Positions 1 to 11,547 of a stretch of 64,000 bases of DNA are shown piece after piece. Position 1 is the stretch's first letter; each line of letters begins with the position of its first letter. This DNA is from Prostheceraeus crozeri (taxonomy: Eukaryota; Platyhelminthes; Polycladida; Euryleptidae). A model generated the notes under the pieces. The model was not told the DNA's origin, did no database searches, and saw nothing but the letters and a program-made list of their open reading frames with translations. Where the stretch lies: the NCBI GenBank assembly GCA_907163375.1, contig CAJQUW010001043.1, forward strand, positions 1,100,501-1,164,500, read 5' to 3'. A program made the translations under genes and the position numbers.

Positions 1-104
1 AGAGACTGCGTTTTAAACATGATTTGAAAAACGCCATGTCTGTTAGACCCCAATAGATATCCCATAATTGATGAGTGTGATATAGACTTATTGATGCGCA
101 TTTT

Positions 105-704
105 TTGATGCTTGTTCACAAACCATGGTTCACAACGACAGCAGATGTCGATCCATGGTTTACAGAGGAAGGTTTTGGTACCAGCAAGACTGTGTCTTCA
201 ATCTTCCACTTTCGCAACTACCTGGCGGGATATGCCCTAAAGGTAGCTCTCTCAAACAAACAGCTGCTGCCCTTCAAACCAAACCCAAAGTACCTAGGGG
301 CTACCGTCGACCGCAGCTTGATATTCCGCGCCCACTTACTCGGCCACAAAAGGAAGATCAACGCTAGGGTCGCGCTACTACGACGCCTCGTCAACACAAA
401 ATGGGGCGCCTCCTACTCGACCATCCGAACCTCCGCTCTCGTGTTGGTGTACGCCTCCGCGGAGCACTGCGCACCAGTCTGCCATCAAATCGACGTACCG
501 TTGAACGAAGCAATGAGGGTCATCTCCGGCTGCCTGCGTAGCATTCACCTGCGCAGCACTCGCTTGCCGGCCAGACACCTGTTGCGGACCCACGTGGAGA
601 ACCTGGTTAACATGCGGCCTCCAGCGATTCCACCCATCCTACAACCATTCCTGTCATCATGGAGTACTAAACCTCCAGGCCTTCACTTCCCACGACGGAC
701 CTGA
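105..704 (+). mobile_element. LINE reverse transcriptase C-terminal relic
   Basis: The translation is open for 199 codons and carries the signature that follows the RT palm in Jockey/CR1-like non-LTR retroelements of invertebrates: KYLGATVDRSL, then an LLRRLVNTKWGAS block, then ALVLVYASAEHCAPV and a VISGCLRS motif. The catalytic YADD box would lie upstream of the window edge or is lost, and no endonuclease is present. Sequence beyond the stop (to about 850) keeps weak LINE character (LNRLRSTGW). This is a 5'-truncated, decayed copy, not a host gene. The clade (Jockey versus CR1) is inferred from the block order and is not certain. Confidence 0.75.
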
Positions 705-1164
705 GTGCAGCTCAACCGGCTACGCAGCACCGGATGGGCCGTTTAGCGGCCACCATGTATGCTTGAGGTCTACAAACATCCAACAGGTGTTTGTAGACCC
801 AGGATGTCATGATCTGCAGTGCCCTGGGACCACCGTGTTTACTCAACTCCCTCCTTCTGTCATACCTATCACGTAGTGATTTCTAAAATGTTTATGCCAT
901 GTTCTGATATTATTCCTTTCGGATTAAGAAGAAGGTCTAGGATGCTACCTAGAAATTGATTTAGGCGTGCTACTACTACCAAATGCAAATAGAAAAATGA
1001 CATCTACATGAGGCATAGCACATTTACATCGACATAAATGGTATTCTATTCAGACATCAAAACAGGTTTTGCAATTGCACCTTTATTAAACCTTTCTATT
1101 TGAAAATAAAAGATTTAAGCTCCTGATATCGAGTATAACCAAAAGGAAAAAGTATATATTACAA

Positions 1165-1369
1165 ACACTATTTTTTTACGTTGAATTGGAAAGAACCAAG
1201 TTTTGTTGGATTTTCAAAATCTAATCTATTTTTTTAATTTTTTTATAAAAGCAAAAAATAAAAATAATCAAGAAAAGATATTAGATTTTGAAAATCCAAC
1301 AAAACTTGGTTCTTCCAAACTCAACATAATTATGTCAAACCAAGGCATCTTCACAACACTATTTTTTTA
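1165..1369. repeat. Fold-back repeat flanked by 14-bp direct repeats
   Basis: Arms at 1180-1225 and 1280-1325 are nearly perfect reverse complements around a very AT-rich 54-base loop. The whole is bracketed by the direct repeat ACACTATTTTTTTA at 1165-1178 and 1356-1369. It has no coding capacity and looks like a fold-back MITE; 14 bp is longer than usual target duplications, so the direct repeats may be part of the element. Confidence 0.6.
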
Positions 1370-1379
1370 GACATTCATC

Positions 1380-2570
1380 ATTTATCTTTCTGAATTATGA
1401 TTTTAAGCTCTCGAAGCATTTCAAATGCGTGCTTGAAAAACAGTTGAATTCAATAGAGTCATTATTATTTTTGTCATTTTTGGAAAATTATAAGATGACA
1501 TCAATTCATTATGTTTTTTCTTTTAATTTGTTAAGAATGTCATAATAGATTATTATGCCAAATACTGAAAGGATGATTGTTAAAGGTCAGACGGAGAATT
1601 CCGTGGATATAGCACCCTGTAATTCAAGGAATATTGATTTAAATGCTAAAGAAAGGTGTGAATATATGACTTCCTGTTTTGCTTTTCCCAAAAAGATTAA
1701 GTGAAAAGTTTGACGCCACAAAGTTCTACGAAGCTTTTCATGCGCTTCTGATTAGTTTTCTAACCTCAGAGGAGGAAAGTACTAAGTTTGATTTGTATTT
1801 ATTCGTTCCTTACCATTGGGATAATCGAAGGAATATGTGCTTTCTCGAAGTCTCATTCCAAAACAACTTTTTCAGTTGATAGCTGTGTGATATTGATCCG
1901 TAAGTAATGAACGACAAGCAACAAGTCTTTGAAGTTGCGTACTTAGCCTACTGTATCACGTTCTTCGCGTTGTTATTTCCTTGAATGTGTTGATGTCTAG
2001 GATATGTTATTTTATGATGTCTAGCTTCAAATTCATCAAAATAAGAGAATCAAAATTCATTATTTGAGAAATCAGTATTATCAGCCCCATCTATTCTCGG
2101 AATCATAGATGAAAGTGCTTCTGCACTGCAGAAGTAATAGACAGTGAGGTTAGACTAAAACCTGCATTGGGTATACCCAATATAAAACTTGGGCCAAAAC
2201 TTCTTCCCATGTTTGAATAAGTCAATAAAATTGAGAAAACAAACTGCATGCTACTGTATTATGCAGTAAGTACCAACATCGCGGTTTTCTCTCTGCTTGT
2301 CCATTGAAATTCGTTTTTGACGATAGTTTGATCGCAATATTGCTGAAGATGTAGCAGCCCTTAATAAAAAGTGTAGTTCCCCTACATATGTAGACCTCGA
2401 TAGATTTCCTTTTGATGGTTTATTTATAACTTGCATATAAGTTTAGAAAATCGGAGGTATTGGCTAGCAACAGCAATTCTTCTTAATCTGATATCCTATT
2501 GCATTCGACAAACTACCGGGTATTTATTATTAACCGATGTTTTTATTAACAATGGAATGAAATAAAATGA
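1380..2570. other. No recognisable gene
   Basis: AT-rich DNA with only short open frames (about 60 codons) that show no domain, no codon bias and no splice context. I see nothing here that supports a gene. Confidence 0.6.
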
Positions 2571-2604
2571 GCAGCGATGAATCAAATTACCACGCAAGAC
2601 ATGT

Positions 2605-2668
2605 GCGGCTGATGGGATTCGAACCTATGACCCCAGGTTAACTATTCCTGCGCTCTACCGACCGAGCA
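2605..2668 (-). repeat. tRNA-derived SINE head
   Basis: On the minus strand the segment has an A box (TCGGTAGAGCG) and, about 35 bases on, a B box (GGTTCGAATCC), the internal RNA polymerase III promoter of tRNA genes. The D and T arms are recognisable but the would-be 5' acceptor strand does not pair with the 3' strand, so it is not a working tRNA. A tRNA-derived SINE is the best explanation; its tail was not delimited. Confidence 0.5.
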
Positions 2669-2931
2669 AGAACTATACTTTGCAGGAATTGCAGGAGATT
2701 CAATGAAATATTTCATTATAAAGCTTTCATTTGAATCAGTCTGAATTGAACCAATGTAGGATATTCTACTTGATGATTGCCACACATTGCTTACAACATG
2801 ATCATAGTTTTCATCGTTCAGAAATCTAAACAGAGATTTGATTCCTAGAAGGGGCCTGTCAAATAATAAATATCGATTGCATTTAGTGCATGGTTAAATT
2901 TCAGAAGATGGCACATGCTTTCGGATTCTTC

Positions 2932-3070
2932 AATGCGAATGTAAAACCAATTTCAATACTCTCCCGATATGTTTAATGCCGAGTAAAATGAATAAAGAAT
3001 AAAAATTTATTCATTTTACTCGGCATTAAACATATCGGGAGAGTATTGAAATTGGTTTTACATTCGCATT
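2932..3070. repeat. Perfect 65-bp inverted repeat
   Basis: Arms 2932-2996 and 3006-3070 are exact reverse complements separated by nine bases, giving a very stable hairpin. No coding content. The lack of any mismatch implies a recent origin, either a young fold-back element or a snap-back duplication. Confidence 0.85.
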
Positions 3071-3509
3071 AAATTATGGTCCTCCCGCCCTCTGCCATAT
3101 CATATATTTCGGATTCTTTGATTCGGAAATTGATTATGTTCATTTTTGAATATCGGCACCTATGTAAATGTCATTGAAACTCAAATCGTAAAGTGGAAAC
3201 CTTGTAACCGGAAAGACAAGTAAAATGCACAACTGTTAGAGAATATAATAATACAACAAATACAATACACATGTACGAACTCTCAGAGCACGGTATTGTC
3301 GGACACAACATGAAATTGGTGTAGTCAATAGCCACAAGATCTTCTTCATGTTATTTGAAACGTACGAAGTTATGATCATTACCGAAAGCTTCGCATGCAC
3401 GCAATGCATTCCACAATAAACTCTCTTCTGAATATCAATTTTTATTACTTAATCAGCAGTTTCTTATCTCTGACGCAAACCCGAACAGAACCAAAGGTAT
3501 AACCGTAAT

Positions 3510-4707
3510 CAGGGGATCAAAAATGAATTACATTGCAATTAATTTCATTTAATTGACTGCTGCAATCAATTTATTGCTTCCATCAAAAAATTTCAATCAA
3601 TTGATTGATTTGTGACTGGGAAAGCATTTCAATGACTGTGTTACTTTCAATGCCGTCACCACAGGGCAACTATTGTACCTTCAGTGATACTATAGTTTAC
3701 TGAACTGTGAACATATCTTATTTAGAAACTGATAGCTTTCAGGATTGTGATCAGGAATTTTTGGTACTTAACTTTTTCAGTATCTCTATTGGTCGATAGT
3801 TTTTAATTATTGCAGTCTCTTACTTTAATCTCCATATTACAATTGATAACTTTTAAAACTCTACTTTGTGTTCAGCTGTCCAGGCAAGTGTGATTATTCA
3901 CTTGCTTTAAATTGACTGTCACAATAATTATGGACTATGAACTAGAGTACGTAAGAAAAATTATCAATATTCATTTCACATGCAGCTTCTTAATTTATTA
4001 ACGTGAAATATCAAAGAACGATGTTCAAATAAAAGAATTAGTAAGCACAAATGGTGACCAAAAACTTCAAATTTATTGGTTAATGACACCAATTAGCTAC
4101 AATCACAGAGGTAAATGGCTTTGTCTGCGTGTTTCGGTTTAGAGATGACTTTCTTCAATGCTAATGGTCAAGGCCAGAACTAGTCTCGAGGGGCAAGAAG
4201 AACAATTTTCTGTTGAACGTAATGCAGATTCAAGCCTGAATTCTTACGAGCTATAACATTGACACCACATTAAGCCTACACAGTCAGTAAATTTAGATCG
4301 TGAAGAGTGGTGTGAATAACATTTCCATCTGACGAAATTATCCCTTGAAGAAAAACTGGGTCAAAGCTGCATTTTTTTCACTTGAGAGGACTGCCTGCAA
4401 TCTCAACGTTGAAGTTGCTTGATTCTCTGATGAGACCTGCTTCTGCAATGCGTTCGACCAATCACAGAAGCCAAAGAGAGACGAATATCTATGTCAATCT
4501 CAATCGCTTACTGCCATTGCACACAATGACTGGAATAGGACTATGTCCCCTCTAGACTAACCCACACGTAAATGAATCTATTTCCATGGCTGCAATCAAC
4601 AGATCAGCGTCATCACATAATTGCAATTGATTGATTGCCTCCTGCAACAATTAGAATTAGTTGATTGCCTAGCCAAAGCTAATTGCAATCAATTTTTGAT
4701 AGCCCTG
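3510..4707. mobile_element. Possible non-autonomous hAT-like element
   Basis: The ends are imperfect inverted repeats starting CAGGG and continuing with an ATCAAAAAT...GATTGCAATTA core (left from 3510, right to 4707). They are flanked by octamers ACCGTAAT (3502-3509) and ACCTTGAT (4708-4715) that agree at six of eight positions, as expected of an eroded hAT 8-bp target duplication. No transposase is left inside. Repeats of ATTGATTG inside both ends make the alignment less certain. Confidence 0.4.
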
Positions 4708-4930
4708 ACCTTGATGGCAGAGTACCTTTTACGTGTGACTGACTATCAAAATTCAATTCATTCTTTATTTGGTGAAGGAGGGATTCCATCAACTTAAGGA
4801 ATAAAGTTTCAGTCTTCAAACTTTTGTAGAATCAAATGGAAGAATCAAATCAATCAATCAATCAAACCAAGATTCAATGTCGTCTTTGATTAATGATTTG
4901 ACTTTAAAATGTATTTTCATTGTCTTCCAG

Positions 4931-5098
4931 GCTATACGATATTGAATGACACAGACGCATCGCCTGCTGACTCACTATGGTGCGCCCAGCGTTATGGATG
5001 TAGAATGACGGTTTTTGATATTAAAGAAGCCCGGGATGCATGTTCTGCAACCAATGATTGCTATGGTTTCGTCCTGGGGAAAGAAAAATCTTGGCTGA
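4931..5098 (+). CDS. Likely host exon, cysteine-rich PAN/apple-like module
   Basis: A 168-base segment lies between a strong acceptor (TGTCTTCCAG, ending 4930) and a strong donor (GTAAGT from 5099). It begins and ends in phase 1, the symmetric class typical of shuffled extracellular modules. The encoded 56 residues include the spacing CAQRYGC, then IKEARDACSATNDCYGFVL, which resembles the helix and core strand of PAN/apple-type domains, where an alanine-rich helix ending in cysteine is followed by CxGF. This is the only exon of its gene I can find here; neighbours presumably lie across long introns. The protein would be secreted or an ectodomain. Assignment to PAN is by pattern only. Confidence 0.5.
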
Positions 5099-5109
5099 GT
5101 AAGTAGCAT

Positions 5110-7050
5110 CAGTGTTTCCAAATGCAGTACAACTAAAATTGCACCAATTTCCCGAATATTATCAACTATCCATATTTTGAAAAGATTGTCACTATTCTAT
5201 TTTGGTACATGGTCAACATGCAAGAAGCGAAAATGTTTGAATCGAAATGGGAGGTCTAAGTACACCACGAACCGGTATATGATCTATACTCAATGCTTGT
5301 TATTTGTAACCATACCTATACTGTTAAACATGCAACTGAAATCTTAGAAGGTTGTTTCTTAGAAGTTTCTTTTATCAAAGATACCCTGTTCAGCATGCTG
5401 ATTCTTTACAAGTTCATAGTTTACTCATCTTTTCTTTAAAGTTGATAAATTTTGTTGAAACACTGATTGATTTTCAGAATTTTCATTTTTATGATTACCT
5501 CACTTGCAATGACAACAATATGAACAGCAATCGGGGAGTTGAAGGATTTATAAATTGGTTTACTACTTTATACAAAATCCAATTACCGTAAAGCCGCTGA
5601 TAGACAGCCAACCTGACAAATGGTTCTAAATGTAGACCGCATGTAACCTCACATGTAATTTAATATTGCAATTATTCACTGCACATACTCACGAATGTGT
5701 TTGTCCATCATGCATAACGAATAAGTGACGCGTCATTTAGGCATGTTGGATTTTGTTTCGTGTTTCGTCTGCCTTCTTGCATGCATGTTGACCTAAAAGT
5801 ATAATGCAACAACTTTAGTGAGATTTTTATTGAGCATAAAATATGCAATGGATTTTATTACTATTTAATGTCAAAAGCGTAACGGTATTTAGAAAGGTAT
5901 TTCTCGGAATGATAAGTTAAAGGAGCAGAATATAAAGAATACTGATGCATTATTTAACTTCTTGAAAATAGAAAAGTCGATAAAATAGACTGCCACCCTG
6001 TAATTGTGTGCCACCTAAACAGATAGGTTGAATAATAGACCGCCATGGCGGTCAATTAGACGTTTTATGGCATGATATCAAAATCCTTTTGCTCGAAACT
6101 GTTTGCATCTGAACTACATGTATTATCTCAAAGGGGGATTGTGAAGTCGATCGGTGTCTAAAGTTCCAGACTAATGCTATCATCCTTATTAGTTATCAAT
6201 TTTTCTGAATAATCAATTACATTAATTTCAATTCCACAATTGAAATTGACAACCAATTATATTTCCGTCGCTAAGTCGTTGTGAGAAGTAGAAATCAAAA
6301 TTTCCAGAGAAATCGAACCAAATCAGCCTATATCTATCTATGAACAGATTATTGGTGAGACATGATAGTAACTAATTTCTACTGAATTGTTTTCTTTTCA
6401 TGTGAAATATTTCTTAGAGTGATTTGTTTACACAAGCAGAACAAATGATCATGTGTAATAATTTATTAAATAACAAGCCGAACAAAACAAAATGATGGCA
6501 ACATATTGAATAAGTTGCTACTTCTTTTTCAGATCAAAGTATTGTTTATTTGAAGACGAAGTCATCACGACACAGGCATCACATTGGGCACACATTGTTT
6601 GTAAAGACATCTGCAAATGAGAGTCGAGAACATTAATGAATTTTTCAACTTGACTTTCTTGTAAATGTGCAATTTTTCTATGAATTTCTGTTAATTGCAT
6701 TTCTGTGATAACTTTCACTTTTGCTTTAAAAGCATTAGTTTGGAAATACATTTGTACATATTGTTTTGCATCAACATCATTGTGAATTCTCGTGTTGTTT
6801 TCATGTTATCATGACGGCTAAGTCGACCATGTTTGACACAAGAAGCTGGTAGAGATTATTCAGTGACCCTTAAATGAAGTGTTGTTATTTGAAGATTTTT
6901 GATTTTCTCTTTTGTCATTAAGTACATTCGTATTTATTGAACTGTAAACATGTATTCCATTAGAGAAATTGAACATTATGCTCTTGAATAAATACACGAA
7001 ATGTTTTGTGTAATTGAGAATAGAAGAAGAGGAATAATCTAGGCATTATC
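5110..7050. other. No recognisable gene
   Basis: AT-rich sequence, possibly intronic to the exon at 4931-5098. Short open frames here lack domains and splice signals. A small perfect hairpin with ATTTCAATT and AATTGAAAT arms lies near 6225-6250. Confidence 0.5.
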
Positions 7051-7054
7051 TATG

Positions 7055-7210
7055 CAATGTAAATAGAATTAACATAGAGTTGCATCCTCAGTTGAAAAAT
7101 GGGAACAGACCTGAAGATCTGGTCTTCCCATTTTTCAATTATGCTTTCAAGCTTGTTCCCATTTTTCAAGTGAAGATGCTACTCTATATTTAATGATTCT
7201 ATTTACATTG
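7055..7210. repeat. Imperfect fold-back element
   Basis: The outer arms start CAATGTAAATAGAAT at 7055 and end with the reverse complement at 7210. They continue inward through an imperfectly paired stretch to GAAAAATGGGAACA, and a second hairpin (GACC..GGTC) sits in the loop. No coding sequence; a MITE-like element. Confidence 0.6.
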
Positions 7211-8400
7211 TGTTTACAAAAAGCATCAGTTTTTAACTGTTTCAGGCGCACTAACTTAGGTGATTTCGTGGTAGTGTCTTCGAAGTGATATTTAATGAAT
7301 GCCCGTCGAAATTTCACTAACTCTCATGATTTTATACAGCTTACATTTAAGTATGAGTTTATACATCAACTTTGATAAGTGCGAGATTGTGCTTTGCGAA
7401 CTTCAATTCATCGTAGAGATTACTATGCTTAAATTACAATTCTATTCTAATAATCCAAAGCAATGGAAAGTATGTTTGGTGAATGGCATGTTGCATCCAG
7501 CAGCTGTATCAGTAGTCTATAGATGAGTTAATTGGAGAGTATTCGATATTTTCAATACTTAGGCGCCTTTTCAGTGTACATGTAGTTCCTCTTGCTGTAG
7601 GGACATATGTGACCCAATGATCCCTCAATCATTATAGAATACCGTAACAACTCAGCTCATTGAAATGTAAGTCTGTTGATAGCGAATCTAAAATGACTAT
7701 TTGCGAATATGCAATCAATCGTGTATAACCAAGTATTTGATGTTGCAAACAGTGGCGCATCCAGAAATTCCTCCAGCAGGCGCACAAGTTATAGGTCTAT
7801 TCATTCGTAGCTGTTGCATATTATGCGATAGTAAATTACTGTTAACTTATGTAAAAAATGCCTTATGTAAATCGATGGTCAATAAGTATCGGAGATCAGC
7901 ATAATTCGCCTAATTTGTACATTTTTATATTTTATATCAAAATAAACACTTGGCCTATTCATTTTAATTACCTTTTTATTCCTTTTTATTCATTTTTTAT
8001 TTTATTTATTTATTTTATTTATTTTTTATTCCTTTCTAATTCCTTTTCCTATTTCTAATCATTTTATTGCTAATTTACTTTACTGAATGAAATTGAATTA
8101 ATTTGATTTATCCTTTGCGGACTTTTACTGATATATGTTGTATATATAATATACTGATAACATCTTCCGTAGTCAAATATTGTGCAAAAAATGAAAAGAA
8201 ATAATTATGCCAAAATTTTCAAAATTTTGGTAGTTTTATACACGTCCAAATTATAATTCACATCTGCAGGTTGCAAATGAAACAGAAATGGGCTTGGTAT
8301 TTAGGAGTGTCTGGTCTATACTGCAGAAAGTGTGTCTACAAAAAATCAAATAGTCATCTACTCCTCATGGCAAAGCTATAGAATATTTGATTGCGATTGA
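7200..8400. other. No recognisable gene; AT low-complexity tract
   Basis: No supported gene. From about 7960 to 8060 the plus strand is a degenerate TTTTATTCATTT-type low-complexity run, which creates a spurious aromatic-rich open frame. Confidence 0.6.
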
Positions 8401-8401
8401 T

Positions 8402-8647
8402 CTAAATGTCCCTGTCTACAAAAAGATGGGCTAATCCCTTTAATCGATCTTCTCCCATGCTCAATCGTAAATTATTTTTCAGATGTTTAAATCCTGAGGG
8501 GGGAGGCATGGTCCGATGCCCTCTAAATGCGCTACTGGTTGTGAAGCATCGATTAAAATGAAATGGCGCTCTACACCGAAAAGAAACAAGAAGATGTGGA
8601 AGCTGGTCTTGTAGAACATGCATGATGGACCTTACCAAGAATCTCAT
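8402..8647 (-). pseudogene. hAT-type transposase C-terminal relic
   Basis: The last 25 or so codons read KNNLRLSMGEDRLKGLAHLF followed by VDRDI, which matches the pattern at the end of the dimerisation region of hAT-related ZMYM/52K-repressor-like transposases (LRSTM..ERL.GLALL.I..D). The upstream part of this open frame is unconvincing. I take it as a small degraded transposon fragment; no terminal repeats were identified. Confidence 0.35.
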
Positions 8648-9148
8648 TTAGAGTAGTCGCCATGTAGGCCTAGAAGGCCTTCAATGAATGCAAGAAAATG
8701 AATGAGCAATAGTGGTGTAACGGTATTGCCTAGTTGTGATCCTCTACATGAAGTCAAGGCAGAAAGGACAAGTCAGAAAGTTTCTTCTAAGTATCCCAGC
8801 TATACGGTGAAGACTTGTAATAATCAATCTGGAAGCGTTGACTTTGCAGACCAGTGAAAGAATAATCTAATGATACCAGAAGTTGATTAAAATATTATCT
8901 CCGAATCGCTTTCGACATTTTCGCACAGCAGTTGACAAGAGCTGTGTTAATGACAACTGTATTCTTACTGTATCATACTGTATTCTTATTAATTAACAAT
9001 TAAGACCCTTTATCTACGACAAGTCGCCTATATGCGGGAATCATCGGAAAACACTTTTCTGTCGGCAGCGATCATATCCATAGCGATTCTCTCGACCTTA
9101 TACACGGTTACGTGCCTGAAGTGGATATCAAAAGGAGACGCTATAGAC

Positions 9149-9565
9149 CAGTGGTTCACAAACTGTGGTCCGCTCCGCTCCGCTAGGGGACCGCGAAGCG
9201 CTTTCATGGGACCACGAATCGACAGTAAGATATCTGAACACATTCATCGATGAGAATGAACTTTACGTCGATAACGATGTTTTTGAGGCATACGCTGAAA
9301 CTTGGTGCATGATGAGGGTGCAAAGCTTGTTTTTAGTGAAATGTGTCGCAGTGACTTTTTGATTGAAATGGCTCAATCCTATATCTCGATGTCGGAAAGA
9401 TGGCTCTTAAACTGCTGATTCCATTTTCGAACACATATGATTGTGAGAGAGCGTTTTCAACTCTACTTGCGATGTGACTCATGACATGAGAGTTGCACTA
9501 TCCAAAACACAGCCCACCGTGGAAGAACTGCTGAAGACGAAGAGGGTGCACCCATCTCACTGAGC
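9149..9565 (+). mobile_element. Decayed hAT relic of the ZBED5/FAM200 type
   Basis: A left terminus typical of hAT elements, CAGTGGTTCACAAACTG, starts at 9149. Downstream, reading-frame fragments match the hAT dimerisation end: LLIPFSNTYDCERAFSTL (about 9409-9462, with stops after it), then MRVALSKTQPTVEELLKTKR and VHPSH-stop at 9486-9563, as in ZBED5/FAM200-like proteins. The frame changes between these blocks and stops interrupt it. A clear right terminus was not found; GGGGACCGCG near 9660 may be part of it. Confidence 0.55.
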
Positions 9566-10024
9566 TGACCGCAAGATAGATTAATGTTGAGATTTATTGA
9601 TTTCGAGTAAATGATTGTTCACCAAATAATATTTTTGTTTCACTATCCTTCTTGCTAGCGGGGACCGCGAATCATTGAAAAATAATTCTGAGACTGTCAA
9701 CTAAAAATACTAGCTGTCAGCTACTGTTATAGACCCACCTACAAGCTAGTGCTATCATTCAAGATTCTCGGAGATATACCTCAACCATGACCTCAATTTA
9801 TTGTGAACATTGAAAGTTTTAACTGTGATAGGATACTGACAGAAACTGCTTCAACGATTATCATGAACGACTCTTTTGGGCATGCAGAGGCCTTATACAA
9901 AGGAGTGTGGAAAGGATTTACTAGAAAAACAAGAGCTTTAGATCAATAAATGTGCTGATTAAGCTTCCCCAATTTCTATAATGTACGAAAAAATAGGCTC
10001 ATTTGTCACGAATTCTTTATTCTC

Positions 10025-10765
10025 TTGGTCACGCTGCGTCTCGTAGAGATTCTACTGCAGAACTCACATTATCGATCTAGCCGCCCACCGCCGAAGTTGT
10101 CTGAGATACCTATATCTGAATCAAACTTGAGGAAGATCTTCCAGGCCGTGTTGGTAGATATTCCATTTATCTTCGACGGAAAAAGTTATAAACAGACGGA
10201 TGGTTTGGCTATGGGGAGTCCATTAAGTGTCTCTTTTGCGAACATTTTCGTGGGATATTACGAGCGCCGCTTTGTGACACAATTCCCTCATGTATTGTCT
10301 TACGTGAGATATGTAGGCTAGACGACACACACGTGCTTTTACCTCACTCAGAGAAGGCCAGATTTCTCGCAGTTTTAAACGATCTCCATCCTAACCTCAC
10401 ATTTACAGAAGATAATGGCAACCACTTCTTGGATGTATTTCTGCATGTATCAGAGACTGGTGTAGTAAAAACGTCGTTTTACAGAAAGCCAACTTTCTCG
10501 GGCTTGTTTAACCAATTACAATGCTTTTTGTCCGAAGCCTTATAAAATTAATTTGGTTAGGACTTTATTCATGAGATCAAGGCGGATTTGTTCTCCAGAC
10601 CTTATTCTCAAAGAAGAGGAGTTTTTACACAAGACTTTGTTTAATAATGGCTACCCGGAATGGTTCATTGAGAAATACTCCTCACCGGTGGTAAGAATTC
10701 CAGCTCCCACTGGAAAAGAAGAAGCCCTTATTCTTCTCTTTGCCATACTACGGTCGAGCAAGTGA
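10025..10765 (+). pseudogene. Penelope-like reverse transcriptase fragment
   Basis: Covers RT motifs from the finger-palm region to the thumb. Visible pieces: KSYKQTDGLAMGSPLSVSFA (motif with the GSPLS turn), the degraded YVRYVG box, LNDLHPNLTFTEDNGNHFLD, and TSFYRKPTFSG. Frames change at about 10321 (a stop TAG at the YVDD position) and again near 10545, so it cannot make an active enzyme. The N-terminal half of the RT is missing. Substrate in life would be the element's own RNA, copied at a nick made by the GIY-YIG nuclease. Confidence 0.75.
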
Positions 10766-10961
10766 AGAGACTGCGCGTCAGGTAGTGAAGGCTATTGAAA
10801 GAGCCTACATGCATATCAAGGCAATTCCATTTTTCAGGACATGTCGCCTTTCCAGTAATGGTCGAAAGGATCCTGTGCCTACTGTCAACCTTTCGAATGT
10901 TGTTTATAAATTCAACTGCGTCTGCGGAGGTGACTATATTGGTAGAACGGCACGACCCTAG
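10740..10961 (+). pseudogene. GIY-YIG endonuclease domain of the Penelope-like element
   Basis: The motif pair SNVVYKFNC...GGDYIGRTARP is the GIY-YIG core, with Y as first tyrosine and YIG intact, and the catalytic arginine following in GRTARP. In Penelope-like elements this nuclease lies C-terminal to the RT, exactly as here. The frame ends soon after the core; a stretch with matching continuation (HLIDCNVNNHRFSI, about 11041-11085) is in another frame. Non-functional. Confidence 0.7.
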
Positions 10962-11547
10962 CATCGCCGAGCAGGAGAGCATGTCCCAAAATGGCTGCGC
11001 GAGAATGGTACAAGAAGAACAGCATCATCATCCATCACCCGTCATCTCATTGATTGTAATGTGAATAATCATCGATTTTCTATCATAAGACGATGCTCTG
11101 GCAAGCTTGAGCTTGCAACTACTGAGGCGACTGCCATTCACTTTTACCGTCCAACGCTCTGTTTACAGAAAGAGTTTGTTTTTAACTTATCTTTACTTTA
11201 ACTTTGCTTGTCATCCTCTAATTTCACGAGTGTCATCGTTGCCATTTTCTGTCATTTCATTTCTAACCACGGTATTGTGACGTCATCAGTGTCAGTAAGT
11301 CGCTTTTTAATATTTTGCTGATGAATGTTTAACCTTAAGTGACAATGCATCGTTGTTATACTCAGTTCTGCAGTAGAATCTCTATGAGAACCAGCGTGGC
11401 CAAGAGAATAAAGAATTCGTGACAAATGAGCCTATTTTTTCGTACATTATATCAATTTGCGCATACGAAGAAGATATCCCCAATTTCTGTCTGACACCTC
11501 AATAGGGGCAGGGGAACTCAAGAGGGCAGGTGGAAAAAATGTTCTTC

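Larger units (their letters stand above)
9978..11450 (+). mobile_element. Penelope-like retroelement with inverted terminal repeats
   Basis: The element is bounded by 87-bp inverted arms (9978-10064 and 11364-11450, a few mismatches). Inside, in order on the plus strand, are the RT palm (QTDGLAMGSPLSVSFANIF, then YVRYVG where the catalytic D pair should follow), the segment LHPNLTFTEDNGNHFLDVFL typical of Penelope-like RTs, and a GIY-YIG endonuclease. Penelope-like elements are known to carry pseudo-LTRs that may be direct or inverted, so this layout fits. It is about 1.5 kb, shorter than full elements, and is dead. Confidence 0.8.

Noticed and set aside
2605-2668. Functional tRNA gene
   Set aside because: A and B boxes are present but the acceptor strands do not pair; a tRNA-derived SINE explains it better.
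7858-8058. Aromatic-rich 66-residue frame
   Set aside because: Product of a TTTTATT-type low-complexity run.
11282-11330. CTGATGA motifs on both strands near the end of the Penelope-like element, possible hammerhead ribozyme
   Set aside because: Hammerhead ribozymes do occur in Penelope pseudo-LTRs, but here the second core box (GAAA) and the helices do not line up on either strand.
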